Assembly: GCA_973895155.1 (NCBI GenBank) | Contig: OZ316898.1 | Span: forward strand, 11,036,001-11,100,000 | Reading direction: 5' to 3' | Length of the DNA: 64,000 bases | Source: Marsupella aquatica | Taxonomy: Eukaryota > Marchantiophyta | Shown: positions 36,201 to 47,594 of the stretch, piece by piece | How the letters are laid out: each line of letters begins with the position of its first letter | How positions within the stretch are numbered: the stretch's first letter is position 1 | Program-made: the position numbers and the translations under genes | Notes under the pieces: generated by a model | Told to the model about the DNA's origin: nothing | The model's database searches: none | Seen by the model: the letters and a program-made list of their open reading frames with translations, nothing else

Positions 36201-38635
36201 GCTAAGAATAGCCTCCTTCAACGAAATTTCACACTTATTTCAAACTCGTAGATACATTCAAAAGAGTAAACTTAAATCACACTGACCAACAGCATACCCA
36301 GTAGCACAATTGTCCTCAATACGCAAGGCCCTTTCACAAAACAGTCTCGTCCGCTCTAACCTGCGATTGGCCCAATCCCAAGAAAAAACCGCCATTATAA
36401 TTGGTCAAGATGAGAGCAAATATATTCAAAAACACGGAAATTACTGAGCCAATGAATATCTCTAGTCCGTATACAGAATCCTACATGACCTGATATCAAG
36501 TGCTTGTGAGGACTGGGAAACATACATAGTTGTAATCTCCCTTGCGGTCAGTGCAACGGCCAATTCTGTTGCACGCCAGCGAGGGAACTATCCGATATCA
36601 GACGAACAAAATTTCGGTCTGTTCATACTGTTGCGAAGAATCCATAATTCGATGTTACGTGAAAGAGCAGTTAATTTTAGGATTCTTCCCGATGGTCCAA
36701 GGATTTATTTCATGGCAAACCTGAACGTCTAGAGACAGAAACTGCTACATACGCATTATGATGTCAGACTTGTTCTCCTTGAAGGTCTTTCAAGTTATGT
36801 GACCCTCCCACGAAAATGCTAGTCCCAAAATTTCTCGATTATCCCAAATGCCACCGTGCTATACCTAACTGAACGTATGTACTACTTATCTGCGCGTACG
36901 TACCTTGAGAGGAGCGATTGGCTGCAATGCATATCGCATCCGAGAGCAGCGACAGCAAGGCCATGCTCTGGGAATGTGTGGGCGAAAACTCTCCCAAACC
37001 AGACAGACACAGATTGAGGACGCTGCTTCCAAATTTCACTTTCAATTTCTATTGCTCGAAACATCTCTTCGCCATCATCATCTTCGAGAAATTTGGCAGC
37101 GACTTCAAATGCCGTCATTGTTCGATGAGCCAATATCATGACCACACTCTGCTTCAAGGCTTGAAACTTTGCAACTCTCCAATCCTCCCCTGCATGACGA
37201 AAATGGTGGACGACGTTAGAGTCATTGCGAGGAGGCCAGCCAGGTACGGAAGAGCGGAGTTGTACAGTCGGAGCAGTACCTGTGGTTAAGCGATATGCAC
37301 GCACCCGACGCACTAAAAGTCGTAGCAACAGTTCATGAAAATGCTCCAAAGTATTCGGATCTGATGTAATTTTCCGTAACAGAATTTCCAGCTCCCTGCT
37401 GAGTTCATTATCCACAAATTCTTCCTCTACTGACCGCAATATCTCTTCCGTACAAGGCGAGTCAGGGAAGTCCTTCGAGGTCGTTTCCCCCTTCAATTGT
37501 CCCGAGCAAGGCAGACTTACTTTATCATGCTGAGCAATGCGATTCTTTAACTCCTCTTGAATTGATTTCTCGAGCAATGACGATTTTGCGTCAGCTAGAC
37601 CTAGTCTCGCCTCGGACAGAAAATCTTCACTAACCGAAGAACTGTCCACAATTTCCTGCCAGACGCTGCAGGCTTGTCCATAATTCAAATTCGCTGAGTG
37701 GGCGGCTCCAAGTTTGCGTGTATATTCGTAGTATCGGTCCACCCTTCCCAAAGCCTGGGCACGTTCTCTAGTCGCCTGACAGACCTCCACCAAGTCCTTG
37801 CAATTGTCTGTCGCTTCATATAGCTCCACGAGACGCTGATGTGGCAAAGAGAGCAGGGAGCAAGATTTTTAAACAACTAGGGACATCCATGAAGCGACTC
37901 CTTCATTCCCTGGCCGCAGCACTACGAAAGAAAGCTGTAGTCTCAAGGAGACAGGACATGAAATGCTTCTCAATTTGCAGAATTGGTCATTAATTCATAT
38001 TCTCCTTAATTACACGTGAATACCGACTTATTTTCATGCTTATAATTCCAATTGAAGAAAAGACCTGGAATTTTAAAAGAGAAGAATAAATTTCTTGTAG
38101 GTGACAATATCTCGCTTTGATCAGTATCTTCTCTGCACTAGATAAGAAAAACTTGCTATGCGATCTTCAATATAAAGTACAACAACCCTTTTACAGGAGT
38201 CAATTGTCAGGAAGCAATCCCGACTTTTTATTCACCAAATTGCAAACCGCGCTGAAAAGTCAATTGCAGAATGCACATTTACTTTCCACCGTTCAGGATT
38301 CACGCACACAAGCCCTAAACAACACACACTATAAGACGAATCGTTTTTACACAAACACCCTCGAACAAGTGAGAAGAACCTCCAAAAATTATTACCTGCC
38401 AGGCGGCCATTTTGGAGGCATTGACTCCGACTGCCAGACGAAGAGCCTTCTCCGCGGGCACATATTGCTTGAGCTGAAATAAGGCAGATCCCAGAAGAAC
38501 ATACCCGTCGTAATTACTCCGGTCCTGCTTCAGGACAATCTTACAGAGTTTCACTACCTCTTGATACTGCCCTTTCGATAAAGACTCCTGCGCTCCCCGC
38601 AACGCAACCGACATAGATACCTTGTCGTCTGCCAT
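27286..38635 (-). CDS. SKI3: SKI3/TTC37-like tetratricopeptide repeat protein, Ski complex scaffold
   Basis: Scaffold of the cytoplasmic Ski complex (SKI2 helicase, SKI3, SKI8), which delivers mRNA to the exosome for 3'-5' decay. Twenty-five exons join in frame with GT-AG borders: 38635-38396, 37835-36904, 36360-36283, 36023-35807, 35694-35638, 35472-35263, 35142-34930, 34777-34655, 34379-34296, 33977-33927, 33707-33612, 33214-33074, 32928-32848, 32337-32069, 31950-31779, 31564-31443, 30952-30895, 30669-30604, 30456-30235, 30068-30017, 29601-29228, 28979-28894, 28769-28530, 28448-27727, 27608-27286. That is about 1,742 residues, longer than I recall for Arabidopsis SKI3 (about 1,170). TPR motifs run throughout, for example YDGYVLLGSALFQLKQYVPA near 44-63, AIEYLEQAVTLQPTDASYHR, and VFRYLGHYYKDTAVDMQRAV. 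The assignment to SKI3 rests on length, TPR-only architecture and the N-terminus, not on a search. No stop or frameshift was seen. Confidence 0.88.
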
Positions 38636-40539
38636 CGGCCCCCACTCCCCTCCGCTTCAACAGCAACTTGGCGCACAGCTTGGCGAAAATCCAATTCAGG
38701 TGATCGAACAAACATTCATAATACGATTGGCCGCATGGTTTGAAGAGTGAGGGGCGTCTATCGCGCTCTCGTTGTCTCACAAATTTCTTGCTGCGCGCAA
38801 GAAAGCAAAGCGAAGGGCGGAGGTCGTGCTGCTGTTTGTCGTTCGCGTGATGAGAAGTTCTTGCACCAGTGAATGATGAAGGTTCCGTTGACGCGAGTAC
38901 TGTTCAGGAGTTTCGGAGGGGAGGGAGAGAAGAGGCACGAGAGAGCGGGAGGAGGAGGATTTGTGATTGTGAGAAATTTGTCATCAATAATACTTCTTTT
39001 ATTAATAAACTGGCGAGAGTTTATTTCTCGGCGATGGTAGCGTTGATGTGCTCCACCGGACTGATGAGCAGCAGCAGCAGGCCACTGTATTAGCCATGTC
39101 TCGCCTTCCCCACAGATCCTCGCCTCCGCTCCACCATTTGCGACTACTGCCTCTCTTGGCTTTGGTCGTCAACTCTTTTCCTACATTTGCTGCCGGTGTT
39201 ATGCTTAGTCTCCGCATGAGCACGGTGGATCGAGTGGCTTTGCGGCTCGTCAAACCTTGGTGAAAAACGAGAGTCCTTGCTGTTGCAATTGACTTGACAT
39301 TGTGACAAAGTTTGGCAGATGTAGACAAATATAATAAAAAGGTGTTTTTGAAACGAGGGGACCAGACACACAAAATTGAGAAACCCAATTCTGGGCTTGA
39401 CACGAGAGGAGAATGGCTACTAAATGCCCACCTCCAATTGCCAATTAAGCTCATGCGTTGAACAACTCCCGAGCTTAGAGAGGCCTATATCAGTTAAAAA
39501 TTGCTTCTCTCACCGCCCCCCCCCCCCCCCCCCGGTTTAATTAGCAGGGATACTAGTTTATCTTGGCTACCCTTACCTGGGCCACAATGACCCGAAACTT
39601 GCATGCGCTTGAATTGCTTTAAATACACTAAGCGAGCCTTTTTCTTCACAACCACTATGACAATAAGAGAATTGGTGATAAGAGTGTTTCAACTGTCAAG
39701 CTTTAAAAGAATAAAAAACATACATTCTACTCCAAACAATCTTTGAAGTGAGAATTTGTCATGTAAATGATGTTTCATTTTTTTTTTAATTTTTTTTATT
39801 TTGGGGGGGGGGGGCAAGTTAGAAGTTAACTAGGCCAGTTCTACTACCTGAATTACACCCTTCCCATCCATTTCCCTTACAACAAAGATTGTACCAATGG
39901 CTTTACGTGACAATTCTAAGCACTTTCAACCACACTTGAGGACAAATTCACACATTTTATTCAGTGAGAAGAACAAACCTGGACACCAATCCTTGAAACA
40001 ACTTAAACCATCAGCACCCAGCACAGCACAGATAATTGTGCTGTTTTGGCCAAGAGCTCTCACTCTCTAATATTTTTGGCAAACAGCTATGGAAACCATG
40101 CCCAAAAAAGAAAACCTCACAACTGGCTGACCTCCGGCAAAAAACTATGTGTTGTTGTTGTAATATTAAGGGACTACAGTAGGTACTCCACATGCACTTA
40201 TCCCTGCTACACTTTTTTAGACAAGCACTCTCTTTGTGTTCTCAACACTGTTTTTTAATGTCTTGATTGCCATGCCTACTCCACGTATGTCTTGAGCCTA
40301 CACAAATAATGTCCACTGCTCGAAGCCTAGTGCGTTGAGGTTGTACCAGGCCCAACTAGTGTTTGAAAAGTGAAACAACCATTTTCAACCTCCAAAGTGC
40401 ATGTACCCACTGTACACCAAAAACTGATCCATAGATACCTCACGTGAAGTGAAGTACAAACACTAGATCAGTCAACAACTTTCACCCTTTAGATTTGTTA
40501 GAGCAGGGCCCCACACAAGATTACACCATTACCAAGATG
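38636..40539. other. SKI3 upstream region and non-coding stretch with homopolymers
   Basis: The first few hundred bases should be the SKI3 leader and promoter. A C run of 16-18 at about 39516-39533 and a T-rich then G run at about 39779-39814 stand out. ORFs at 38869-39454 overlap each other on both strands and resemble nothing. Confidence 0.4.
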
Positions 40540-40940
40540 CAGTTAAGTGTGGATAAATGCACTCTCCATAAACGCTTACCCTGGATTATTGCATGCCATC
40601 TTGTTCTTCCCTTTTTTTTACACGGGATAAACGGTTTTTAAGCGTTTTTTCTAAGCGCACATAGGGCTAAAATCATTCCGCTAAACGACAACTTTCTAAG
40701 CGCTTACCCTGGATAAGTGATTGAATGCGCTTATATGTAAATGCATAAACTCCAGAAATGTCATTTACCGATAAAGGCTTGCCCATTATTAGTAGAGTAG
40801 ATAATGCACTTAAGGAGAGTGGGCAAAGGATTAGGGCCCCGATTAGGGCAGGGATCAAGGCACGAGGCTAACTACTGGGTCCATAGAGCATGTGAACACG
40901 GCTGCGCACTGTAGCTCATGGTACTGTAGCTCGTGAGTCA

Positions 40941-42634
40941 TTGGGATTGTCAGGTGGAATCAACATGGAGGAAAGGAAGGTGATTACACTGACTCACAAG
41001 CAGAAGCGAGAAATGTGTCGCCACAAGCAAAAGCATCCAGAGCTCACAAACAAAGCTCTAGTTGAATGGGCTTCAGAAACATTTGGCACTAAGGTACATC
41101 AAACTACTGTTGGTAGAATGTTGAAGAAATCTTTCTCATTGCTTGCCAATGTGACTGCAAATGAAGTCAAACGAAATCGTAGTGCACTTTGCCCAGATCT
41201 GGAAGAAAGCCTGTATCGTTGGTTCCTCACTGCCCACGAAGCTCGAGTGACAATTTCTGAGGATTTGATTGTTGAGAAAGCTAAGGGATTGCAAGCCCGA
41301 CTCTCAAAAAAGGTACCGGCTATCAAGGATTGCAAGTTTAGCTCAGGTTGGTTGCATGGATTCCAAAAACGGCACAACAGTCAGCTACGTGTCATGCATG
41401 GTGAAGCTGACTCTTGTCAAGTGACCGAGGATACATGGGATCAAGTCGCAGCTCTCAAGGCTACATTGCAACCCTACGAACCCTGTGATGTTTTTAACAT
41501 GGATGAAACAGGGCTATTTTTCAGATTGCAACCGAACAAGTCCTTGCAAGACAAAGCAATCAAAGGACAGAAGAAAGACAAGACACGGATCACAGTGGGA
41601 TTGTGTGCGAACATGGATGGCAGCATGAAGCTCCCTCCACTGGTCATTAACAAGGCTGCAATGCCCCGAGCTTTCTCCCAGCGCAAGATCAAGCTACCAA
41701 ACAACTTGGGCATTATGTGGTATAGCAATTCAAAAGCGTGGATGAAGGGCGACATTTTTCAGGATTGGGTGCTTCGATTCGATAGCCGGTTGAAATCTTT
41801 GGGCCGAAAGAAGGTGGTCTTGCTGCTGGACAACGCACCTGGACATCTTCTAGCTCCAATTGCCAGCAAGCTGGAAATTACGAAAGTCATGTTTTTGCCT
41901 CCAAACACCACCTCACGTCTGCAGCCCATGGATGCAGGTATAATTCAGAGCTTTAAGTGTCAATATCAGAGATTGTTCATTCAAAAACAACTAGCCAATT
42001 TTGAGAAAGGTGATTCATTTTCAGTTGATGTCTATCAAGTTGTAATGATGGTGGTAAATGCATGGAATGATGGAGTTACGCAGGCTACAATTCAACATTG
42101 TTGGGAACATTGTGGTCTGACGATTTTCAGGGATGAGCGAACAGATCGAGTTTCCCGTGAAATTGACCTTGAGGTACCATTGGAGGACTCTGATCTTGAG
42201 AATCAATTGGAAGAACTTGTTGAACACTTGCAGCAATTGTCACTAACCTATGCAGTGAATTTATCAGTCACAAGTATGTCAATGTTGACTCTGTGACCAA
42301 TGCTCCTACATTTGACACAGACGCAGACCTTTCAGAATTTGTAGTGGACAATGAGGGTGAGGACAAAAATGAAGTAGAGATTGCAGCAGACGAAGTAGTA
42401 CAGCAAGGCGATATGGAATGTGACGAAATTGAAGCTCATGTGGAAGTGCCTCACATGACATTTGGTGTTGGAATGTCACATTTATGGGATACTTACTCTA
42501 TCTCACTTGAATTGAAGAAAATGATGAAAGCTTGTACAAAGGAGCACCTGAAGACCCTTGTTCAGTCGAGTCTTGAAAGCTTCTTTGATCCCGATGCTCA
42601 AGTTGCGTGCAAAATTTTGGATGCAACATTTTGA
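40941..42634 (+). pseudogene. Pogo/Tigger-like transposase (CENP-B type HTH plus DDE_1), frameshifted near the C-terminus
   Basis: Cut-and-paste transposase. Residues 14-62 form a Psq/CENP-B-type HTH (KQKREMCRHKQKHPELTN), residues about 75-155 a second Tc5/CENP-B-type HTH (SSGWLHGFQKRHN). The DDE_1 catalytic domain has Asp188 (FNMDETGLFF), Asp297 (VLLLDNAPGH) and Asp331 (TTSRLQPMDAG), an intact DD33D-like triad. A start at Met9 (MEERKV) is also possible. After residue about 440 the frame ends at a stop at 42294-42296, while the natural continuation (FISHKYVNVDSV then the acidic MTNAPTFDTDADL part to 42634) lies in another frame; the one-base lesion is near GTGAATTT at 42255-42262. The acidic tail is usual for this family, so this is a recent frameshift in an otherwise intact gene. 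Confidence 0.9.
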
Positions 42635-42873
42635 GTTGGAAGTCTTAAGTGATAATTTTTGCATTTGTGCACTTAAGTACTAGGGCAACAGATGGCTGGA
42701 AGGACAGCCCCATGTTTGCCCTTGGCGCCCTAAAACGTGCAGGGTTGCGAACTCTCCTCCATCGTCTTTTTTTCCTATTGTGTTTTGAAGGTGCAGAAGG
42801 TGAACAGGGCAAGTCGAGGCTATTTTGAGCGCAAGAAAGAGGGGGCAAGGCGAGGCTATTTCTGAGCGCTGCT

Positions 42874-43413
42874 ATGCCAAAACGAAAGCAGCCCGCCCCC
42901 CTCGTAGCACCTTTGGAAGATCAGTTTTTCCGAGGGGTCAATGCATGCTTCATGTTTGATGGGAAGGTGGGATGGACACGATACACTGTTCTCCGTGACA
43001 GATTCAAGCTTTTCGGGGGAGTCTTTGCCACGGAGATGAACCCTAGCACTACCCACATCATCACCTCTTCGTGGTCAACTATCATTGAGAAACAATGTGT
43101 TTGCTGGAAGTGCCCATTTTGATTGTCATCAAGCATCCGTTGTGTATCTTGGGATTGGGTGACTGCTTGCCTTACGACACATTGCCAGGTAGCAGAGTTC
43201 CATTTTCGGCTTGATCTGGATGGCGAATGCTTTGGCCAGCTTCATAGGTGGAAGAAATTGAACAGAAATTTTAGCCCAGATGGCAGATGGACCTATATTG
43301 AAGGGAAATACAATGTTGAGGCTGTGGAGGGCGAAGTAGACCAGGCAGAAAGCTCCTTAGTTGAAGGGGACTGCTCAATCCATACTGCTGTCGGTACTGA
43401 AGAAGTTGTGTAG
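42874..43413 (+). pseudogene. BRCT-domain ORF inside the pogo/Tigger-like element, interrupted by one in-frame TGA
   Basis: The frame starts MPKRKQPAPLVAPLEDQFFR at 42874 and runs 179 codons to a stop at 43411-43413, with a single in-frame TGA at 43120-43122. Residues about 18-105 form a BRCT domain: FRGVNACFMF at its start, the second-strand GGVFATEMNPSTTHIIT signature with the THII motif, and the late Trp in CVSWDWVTACL. It resembles the first BRCT domain of the protein at 59313 (VFTGVRAILV, then GTVVQDITPETTHVV). BRCT domains bind phosphopeptides or DNA ends and occur in repair proteins. It lies between transposase and right terminal repeat, on the same strand, so it belongs to the transposon. 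The TGA makes this copy probably inactive. Confidence 0.75.
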
Positions 43414-43799
43414 GCCCACTGTAGGAACTGTAAACAGACCACTTTTGTTTTTACTACACACTCGACACTAATGTTCTCATTTTGAAATAAAGGTTGATTT
43501 CACGGAATGTTTGTGTGATCTGGGTATATTGCACTATTTACAATGTGCATGGTGAGTTTTGGAGTCCATATCATTGTTCATTCACTTGGTAGTGCTCAAT
43601 CTGCCATCGCCCAGACAATTTGGTCTCAAAAATTTGGAAACCTTGGATAATTTCACATTTAACAAAGGATCTTAAATTAAGCACACTTATCTATTACAGC
43701 ACTTTTAGTGGGATGTGCGCTTATCAAGTCATGCAACACCTACTTAAGTGCATGCCAGATCGTTCTTCGAGAGGGTGCGTTTATCCAGGGGCCACTGTA

Positions 43800-45490
43800 A
43801 TAACAAGAAGGTGGGGGATGATTGTGGCTTGTTCTTACCGAAGCAGACTGGAGGGCCACTTCGGTCCAACAAAAAAGACTCCAGACCAGAACTCTTTTTG
43901 AAATGAACTTCCATAAATACAAATCCCTTTAATGAGGCCTCCAGATTTTGGAGGTGGTCCAATGTTCTACACAGAAATAAATGCTCCATATCAACATTTT
44001 CTTAGGCCCAATTTTCTTATGCTCTGTAGGATATGCAGACACCATACTTAAATGAGCCCCAGAGTTTTTGTAAAGCCAACCGCATCCATTTCCACCATTA
44101 TATAGTCCCGGACAAAAAATAGATAACTACTGTACCCTTGATGTAGTCTTAACGCCATCCTTAGAAGCAGTGGACAATACTATTAAGTGAGTGACCTGTT
44201 CAGAAAGATGGATGTTGCAAGTATAATGCTCTTCTGCACAACTCTTAAATGGATACAAACAAATTATCTAACACACCATAAGCAATCAAAAGTATTCTTC
44301 AACAAGAGTCAACATATCACATCCTCAAATATAGCTGGCCCCTTCTAATAACATGCTATTTTAACTTAATGACAATAAATTCCATTGTACCCTATTTAGA
44401 GTACTGATAGCTTATGAAATAAAAGCTATCCCATGGTATTCAAATGTATCGAAACAAATTCTAAGAAAGTAAAATAAATAAAAATACACACCTTTAAAGT
44501 GAGCCCTGCTGGTAATCACACATCAAAATGTGGCTGCATTCATTGATTGAAAGAAAAAAACTAGGGTTATCACAGTATGCAAAGTGAGTGGGGGTACTAT
44601 ACTTTTGGGTGACAGACAAGTACATTATAATAAATAAGTCAATGTACCTTAGGGGCATAGTATGTATGATCAAAAAAGATAATACACTAATTTTGTATTC
44701 TATTTTTAGACTCTAGTTTGAGATTCTTTCTATTAGGTGACACCTATTAATGTATAAACCATAAACATTGGAAATTGTTTAGCAGTGGATATTAAGTTAC
44801 AATGCATGTTCGGGCTGTGTGCTGTGTCCATGTTCAGCCAGCCTGGTGAGGTGAACCTTAGAAAAAGTCATCAAAGAAAATTAATCCGTGGACCCCCATG
44901 TTCATCCAAGGAATGTGTGTTTGATGAAGTGAAATAAATTTTCAACAAGGCGATAATTGACGGTTTTGAGTCTTCCAATGGTCTTGGTGTGTGCTCGTAC
45001 AAAAGAAAATGCTCAAAAGATAGAGGGGATTTATCAACGGAAGGTGAATATGGAGGAATTGACTGAGTTTTTTGATAGTTTTTGCTTACACATTGGAGAA
45101 ATCGTGTTTCTATCATTCATGATTGATCGTTTGTGAGTTATATACATTGAGCATTACCACCACAAGACAAAGTGGAGGACAACACTTAGCTATTGGCAAA
45201 AGAGCGCTTGTCGATTTGGTGGGAAGAACACACAAAACAAACGAGTCATCGCTTCACATGAAGGATTTGTAGTTTTTTTATTTAAGAAAGTTATGGTGTG
45301 AGAGGGAGACCAACGATTGTTTCTTTGACATAGAGGCTGCATTTGGCGTCAACCTACGTTCAGAGTGAGCTTCAGTTGAAGACTAGAGGAATGCAGACAA
45401 TTCAAGCCAGGAAGCAAGCATTGTGGACAAGGGATGGCGACGTAATCAAATAAATCAATTTTCAACGGCTAAGTTAGTGATGGTGATGAG
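43800..45490. other. AT-rich non-coding stretch right of the pogo-like element
   Basis: No recognisable gene. ORFs are short and overlap on both strands. Confidence 0.4.
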
Positions 45491-45509
45491 ATTGTGATAT
45501 CTCTTAATC

Positions 45510-45985
45510 GAGAATGGGTTTCCAATGAATGTGAGTATAAGAATTTCTTTGCCTTTCCAATGAGTGTGAGTATAAGAAATTTTGATCATGAGTCCATGAA
45601 TTCTTTTAGCTTTCCAACATTGAGTCCGACATTGACAAATTTTACGTCAAATTTTGTCACGATACTAAAGAGATCATGAGGTTTTCAATCTCTCTAGCTT
45701 TCTAATGTGTGACATTGAGATTATTTGTCAAGAATTAGAGAGATCATGAGTATATGAATTTCTCTAGCTTTCCAATGAACCTAATAGTGATAGATTTTGT
45801 CAAGTACTAAGGAGATGATGAGTTTCTAATTTGACTTTAGCTTTCCAATGAGTGTGCCATTGAGAGATTTTATCAAGACAATACTAAAGAGGTCACGAGT
45901 TTCTAAATCTTGATCTTGAGTTTTCCAATGAATCAAACATTGACAGATTTTATCAAGTACTAAGGAGATTGATTATTTAGTTTTA
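45510..45985. repeat. Diverged tandem repeat of about 80-90 bp, five to six copies
   Basis: Units share TCTAGCTTTCCAATG.., a short TTGA.AGATTTT.TCAAG segment and ACTAA.GAGATCATGAG. Divergence is high and the period irregular. Confidence 0.7.
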
Positions 45986-46212
45986 CAATGTGAAGCCAAA
46001 GGGGTTTTAACTATGTATATTTCTATTGGTTGGTTTTTTCAAGCTTGCAAACAATTAAAAAATACAAGCATTTGATATAAAACACTGATGTATCTTTGAC
46101 AAACATCAAAATGGTAACTTTATTTTATTAAATGACATATCTCCCTTTGTATTTTGGTTTTTTTTACATTCAATATTTACGGCATGGTGCCCCAAAAATT
46201 ATGTTGCTTTTG

Positions 46213-46273
46213 CCACAAACAGGAATGTGCACATTTGTTATTGTTAAAAGTAGGATCATTCCTGTTTGTGGCT
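46213..46273. repeat. Short hairpin with a perfect 16-bp stem
   Basis: GCCACAAACAGGAATG at 46213-46228 and its exact reverse complement CATTCCTGTTTGTGGC at about 46258-46273, with a loop near 29 nt. Beyond the stem pairing weakens but does not stop at once, so it may be the core of a small foldback element. Confidence 0.7.
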
Positions 46274-46279
46274 GGTTGT

Positions 46280-47301
46280 AGTGATGTGGCGCAACCTCGT
46301 GGCAGGGAATTTGCAAGAGACCTCTCATGGGGGTCCGTAAATAAAAATATAGTATATCAATATAAATTTCTAGCATATCTATAGTAGTCAAACCTAAGGA
46401 TTCAAGAAATTAGAGGGTATAAAATATAGCTAATTTCAGTTTAATACAAAATTAAAGCATAGACTAGGCCATATGTATATTAAAATATTTGATGATCTCT
46501 TCTAATAAGACAAAATAGGAAGAAGGTGTCCGGCCATTATAGCAGCCCTATATTAGCTCGTTAACAATAGGGTTGCTCCACTTAAGCAATCTTCCCGAAA
46601 TGGTAATAAAAATCTTTTTAGGACTATGGTATCTAGATAAATGAGAAAATATTTATCTTTTAAGACACCTAAAAGTGCGAGATCCCCCAAAAGAAAGTAT
46701 ATAGTTTGTCTTGTAGTGCTTCCCGCTCAAAAAGATTTCCATGTTAAGACGAATAATTAATCATTCATTTTTAGAGTCTTGGATGAATTTTTAGTAAAGC
46801 AAGGATAAATTAGTTCTGGGTGACTTGGTACTTGTGCCTCAATGCTTGTTCCTTTACAAAGTGTTGTCCTCACCGCTTATACCCTAAACAAAGTGTTTGC
46901 CCCACTTCTATCCCCCACGTGCCATTTTTCCAGTACACAACTAGCTTCGGGTTAGCTTCTAAACTATTGTGAATCCCTTTCAAAAAAATGTTGAGCCTCT
47001 CATGTTTTTCTCATAATGACTTAGGTTAGCAACACATAAGTCACTCAAAACCATAAACTCAGGAAACTGAAGATAACTATGAGCTGCAGTTACGAGGGGA
47101 GGGGTTCATTGGCATTATATTGAAATGTTTGTTTCTCACACCCCTTGAATTCCATCACACTCTTGGGAAGAGATAGCTTAGGGTCTAGCTATTCATAAAG
47201 TTTGAAAATCAATTTAATACAACTTATATATAAAGATAGAACAATATATTCTAACAAAGGATGGACAAGAGGAGGGGTTCTCCAAAAAGAAAATAAAAAA
47301 C
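46280..47301. other. AT-rich non-coding stretch
   Basis: Nothing recognisable between the hairpin and MITE copy B. Confidence 0.4.
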
Positions 47302-47588
47302 CTCAGGGGGTTAACTTAGTGTATATTTTGGGGTACCACGTGCGATCCTAGCCTAATATAAACACACCTATTTTTTAATAGAAATATTCTAAAAATATTC
47401 TCTATTTTCAATACTAATGACCTATTTTACTTTATAAAAGGTATATATTAGAGAATATTCTACAAATATAGGTCTATAATACCTTCTTTTGCTTCCTACG
47501 CTTTTTAAAAATTTAGCTAATTTATATGAAAAATACCTATTTTGGATCGCACGTGGTTCCTAAGATTGTTGATAGTCAACCCCCCGAG
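47302..47588 (-). mobile_element. MITE, 287 bp, copy B (inverted relative to copy A)
   Basis: Left end CTCAGGGGGTTAACTTAGTG is the inverted right end of copy A, and right end GATAGTCAACCCCCCGAG is the inverted left end of copy A. CACGTG occurs near both ends (47337 and 47550) in the same CCACGTGCGATCC context. Flanks are TAAAAAAC and TTAAAAAC, an imperfect target duplication. Identity with copy A is high at the ends and lower in the AT-rich middle. Confidence 0.85.
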
Positions 47589-47594
47589 TTAAAA

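Larger units (their letters stand above)
40540..43797 (+). mobile_element. Pogo/Tigger-like DNA transposon of about 3.26 kb carrying a second, BRCT-domain ORF
   Basis: Left end CAGTTAAGTGTGGATAAATG (CACTCTC) matches the inverted right end CAGTGGCCCCTGGATAAACG (CACCCTC): 20 of 27 bases. CAGT ends suit pogo/Tigger elements of the Tc1/mariner superfamily, which insert at TA; TA follows the right end, while the left flank reads TG, one mutation away. Subterminal copies of CGCTTACCCTGGAT occur at about 40574 and 40700. The element contains the transposase (40941-42634) and a BRCT ORF (42874-43413), both on the plus strand. Both ORFs are damaged, so the copy is probably not autonomous. Confidence 0.85.

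Noticed and set aside
38869-39454. Overlapping ORFs upstream of SKI3 as a divergent gene
   Set aside because: They overlap on both strands, are of biased composition and show no domain or splice pattern.
43620-43989. ORFs at the right end of the pogo-like element
   Set aside because: They overlap on opposite strands across the terminal inverted repeat and have no domain.
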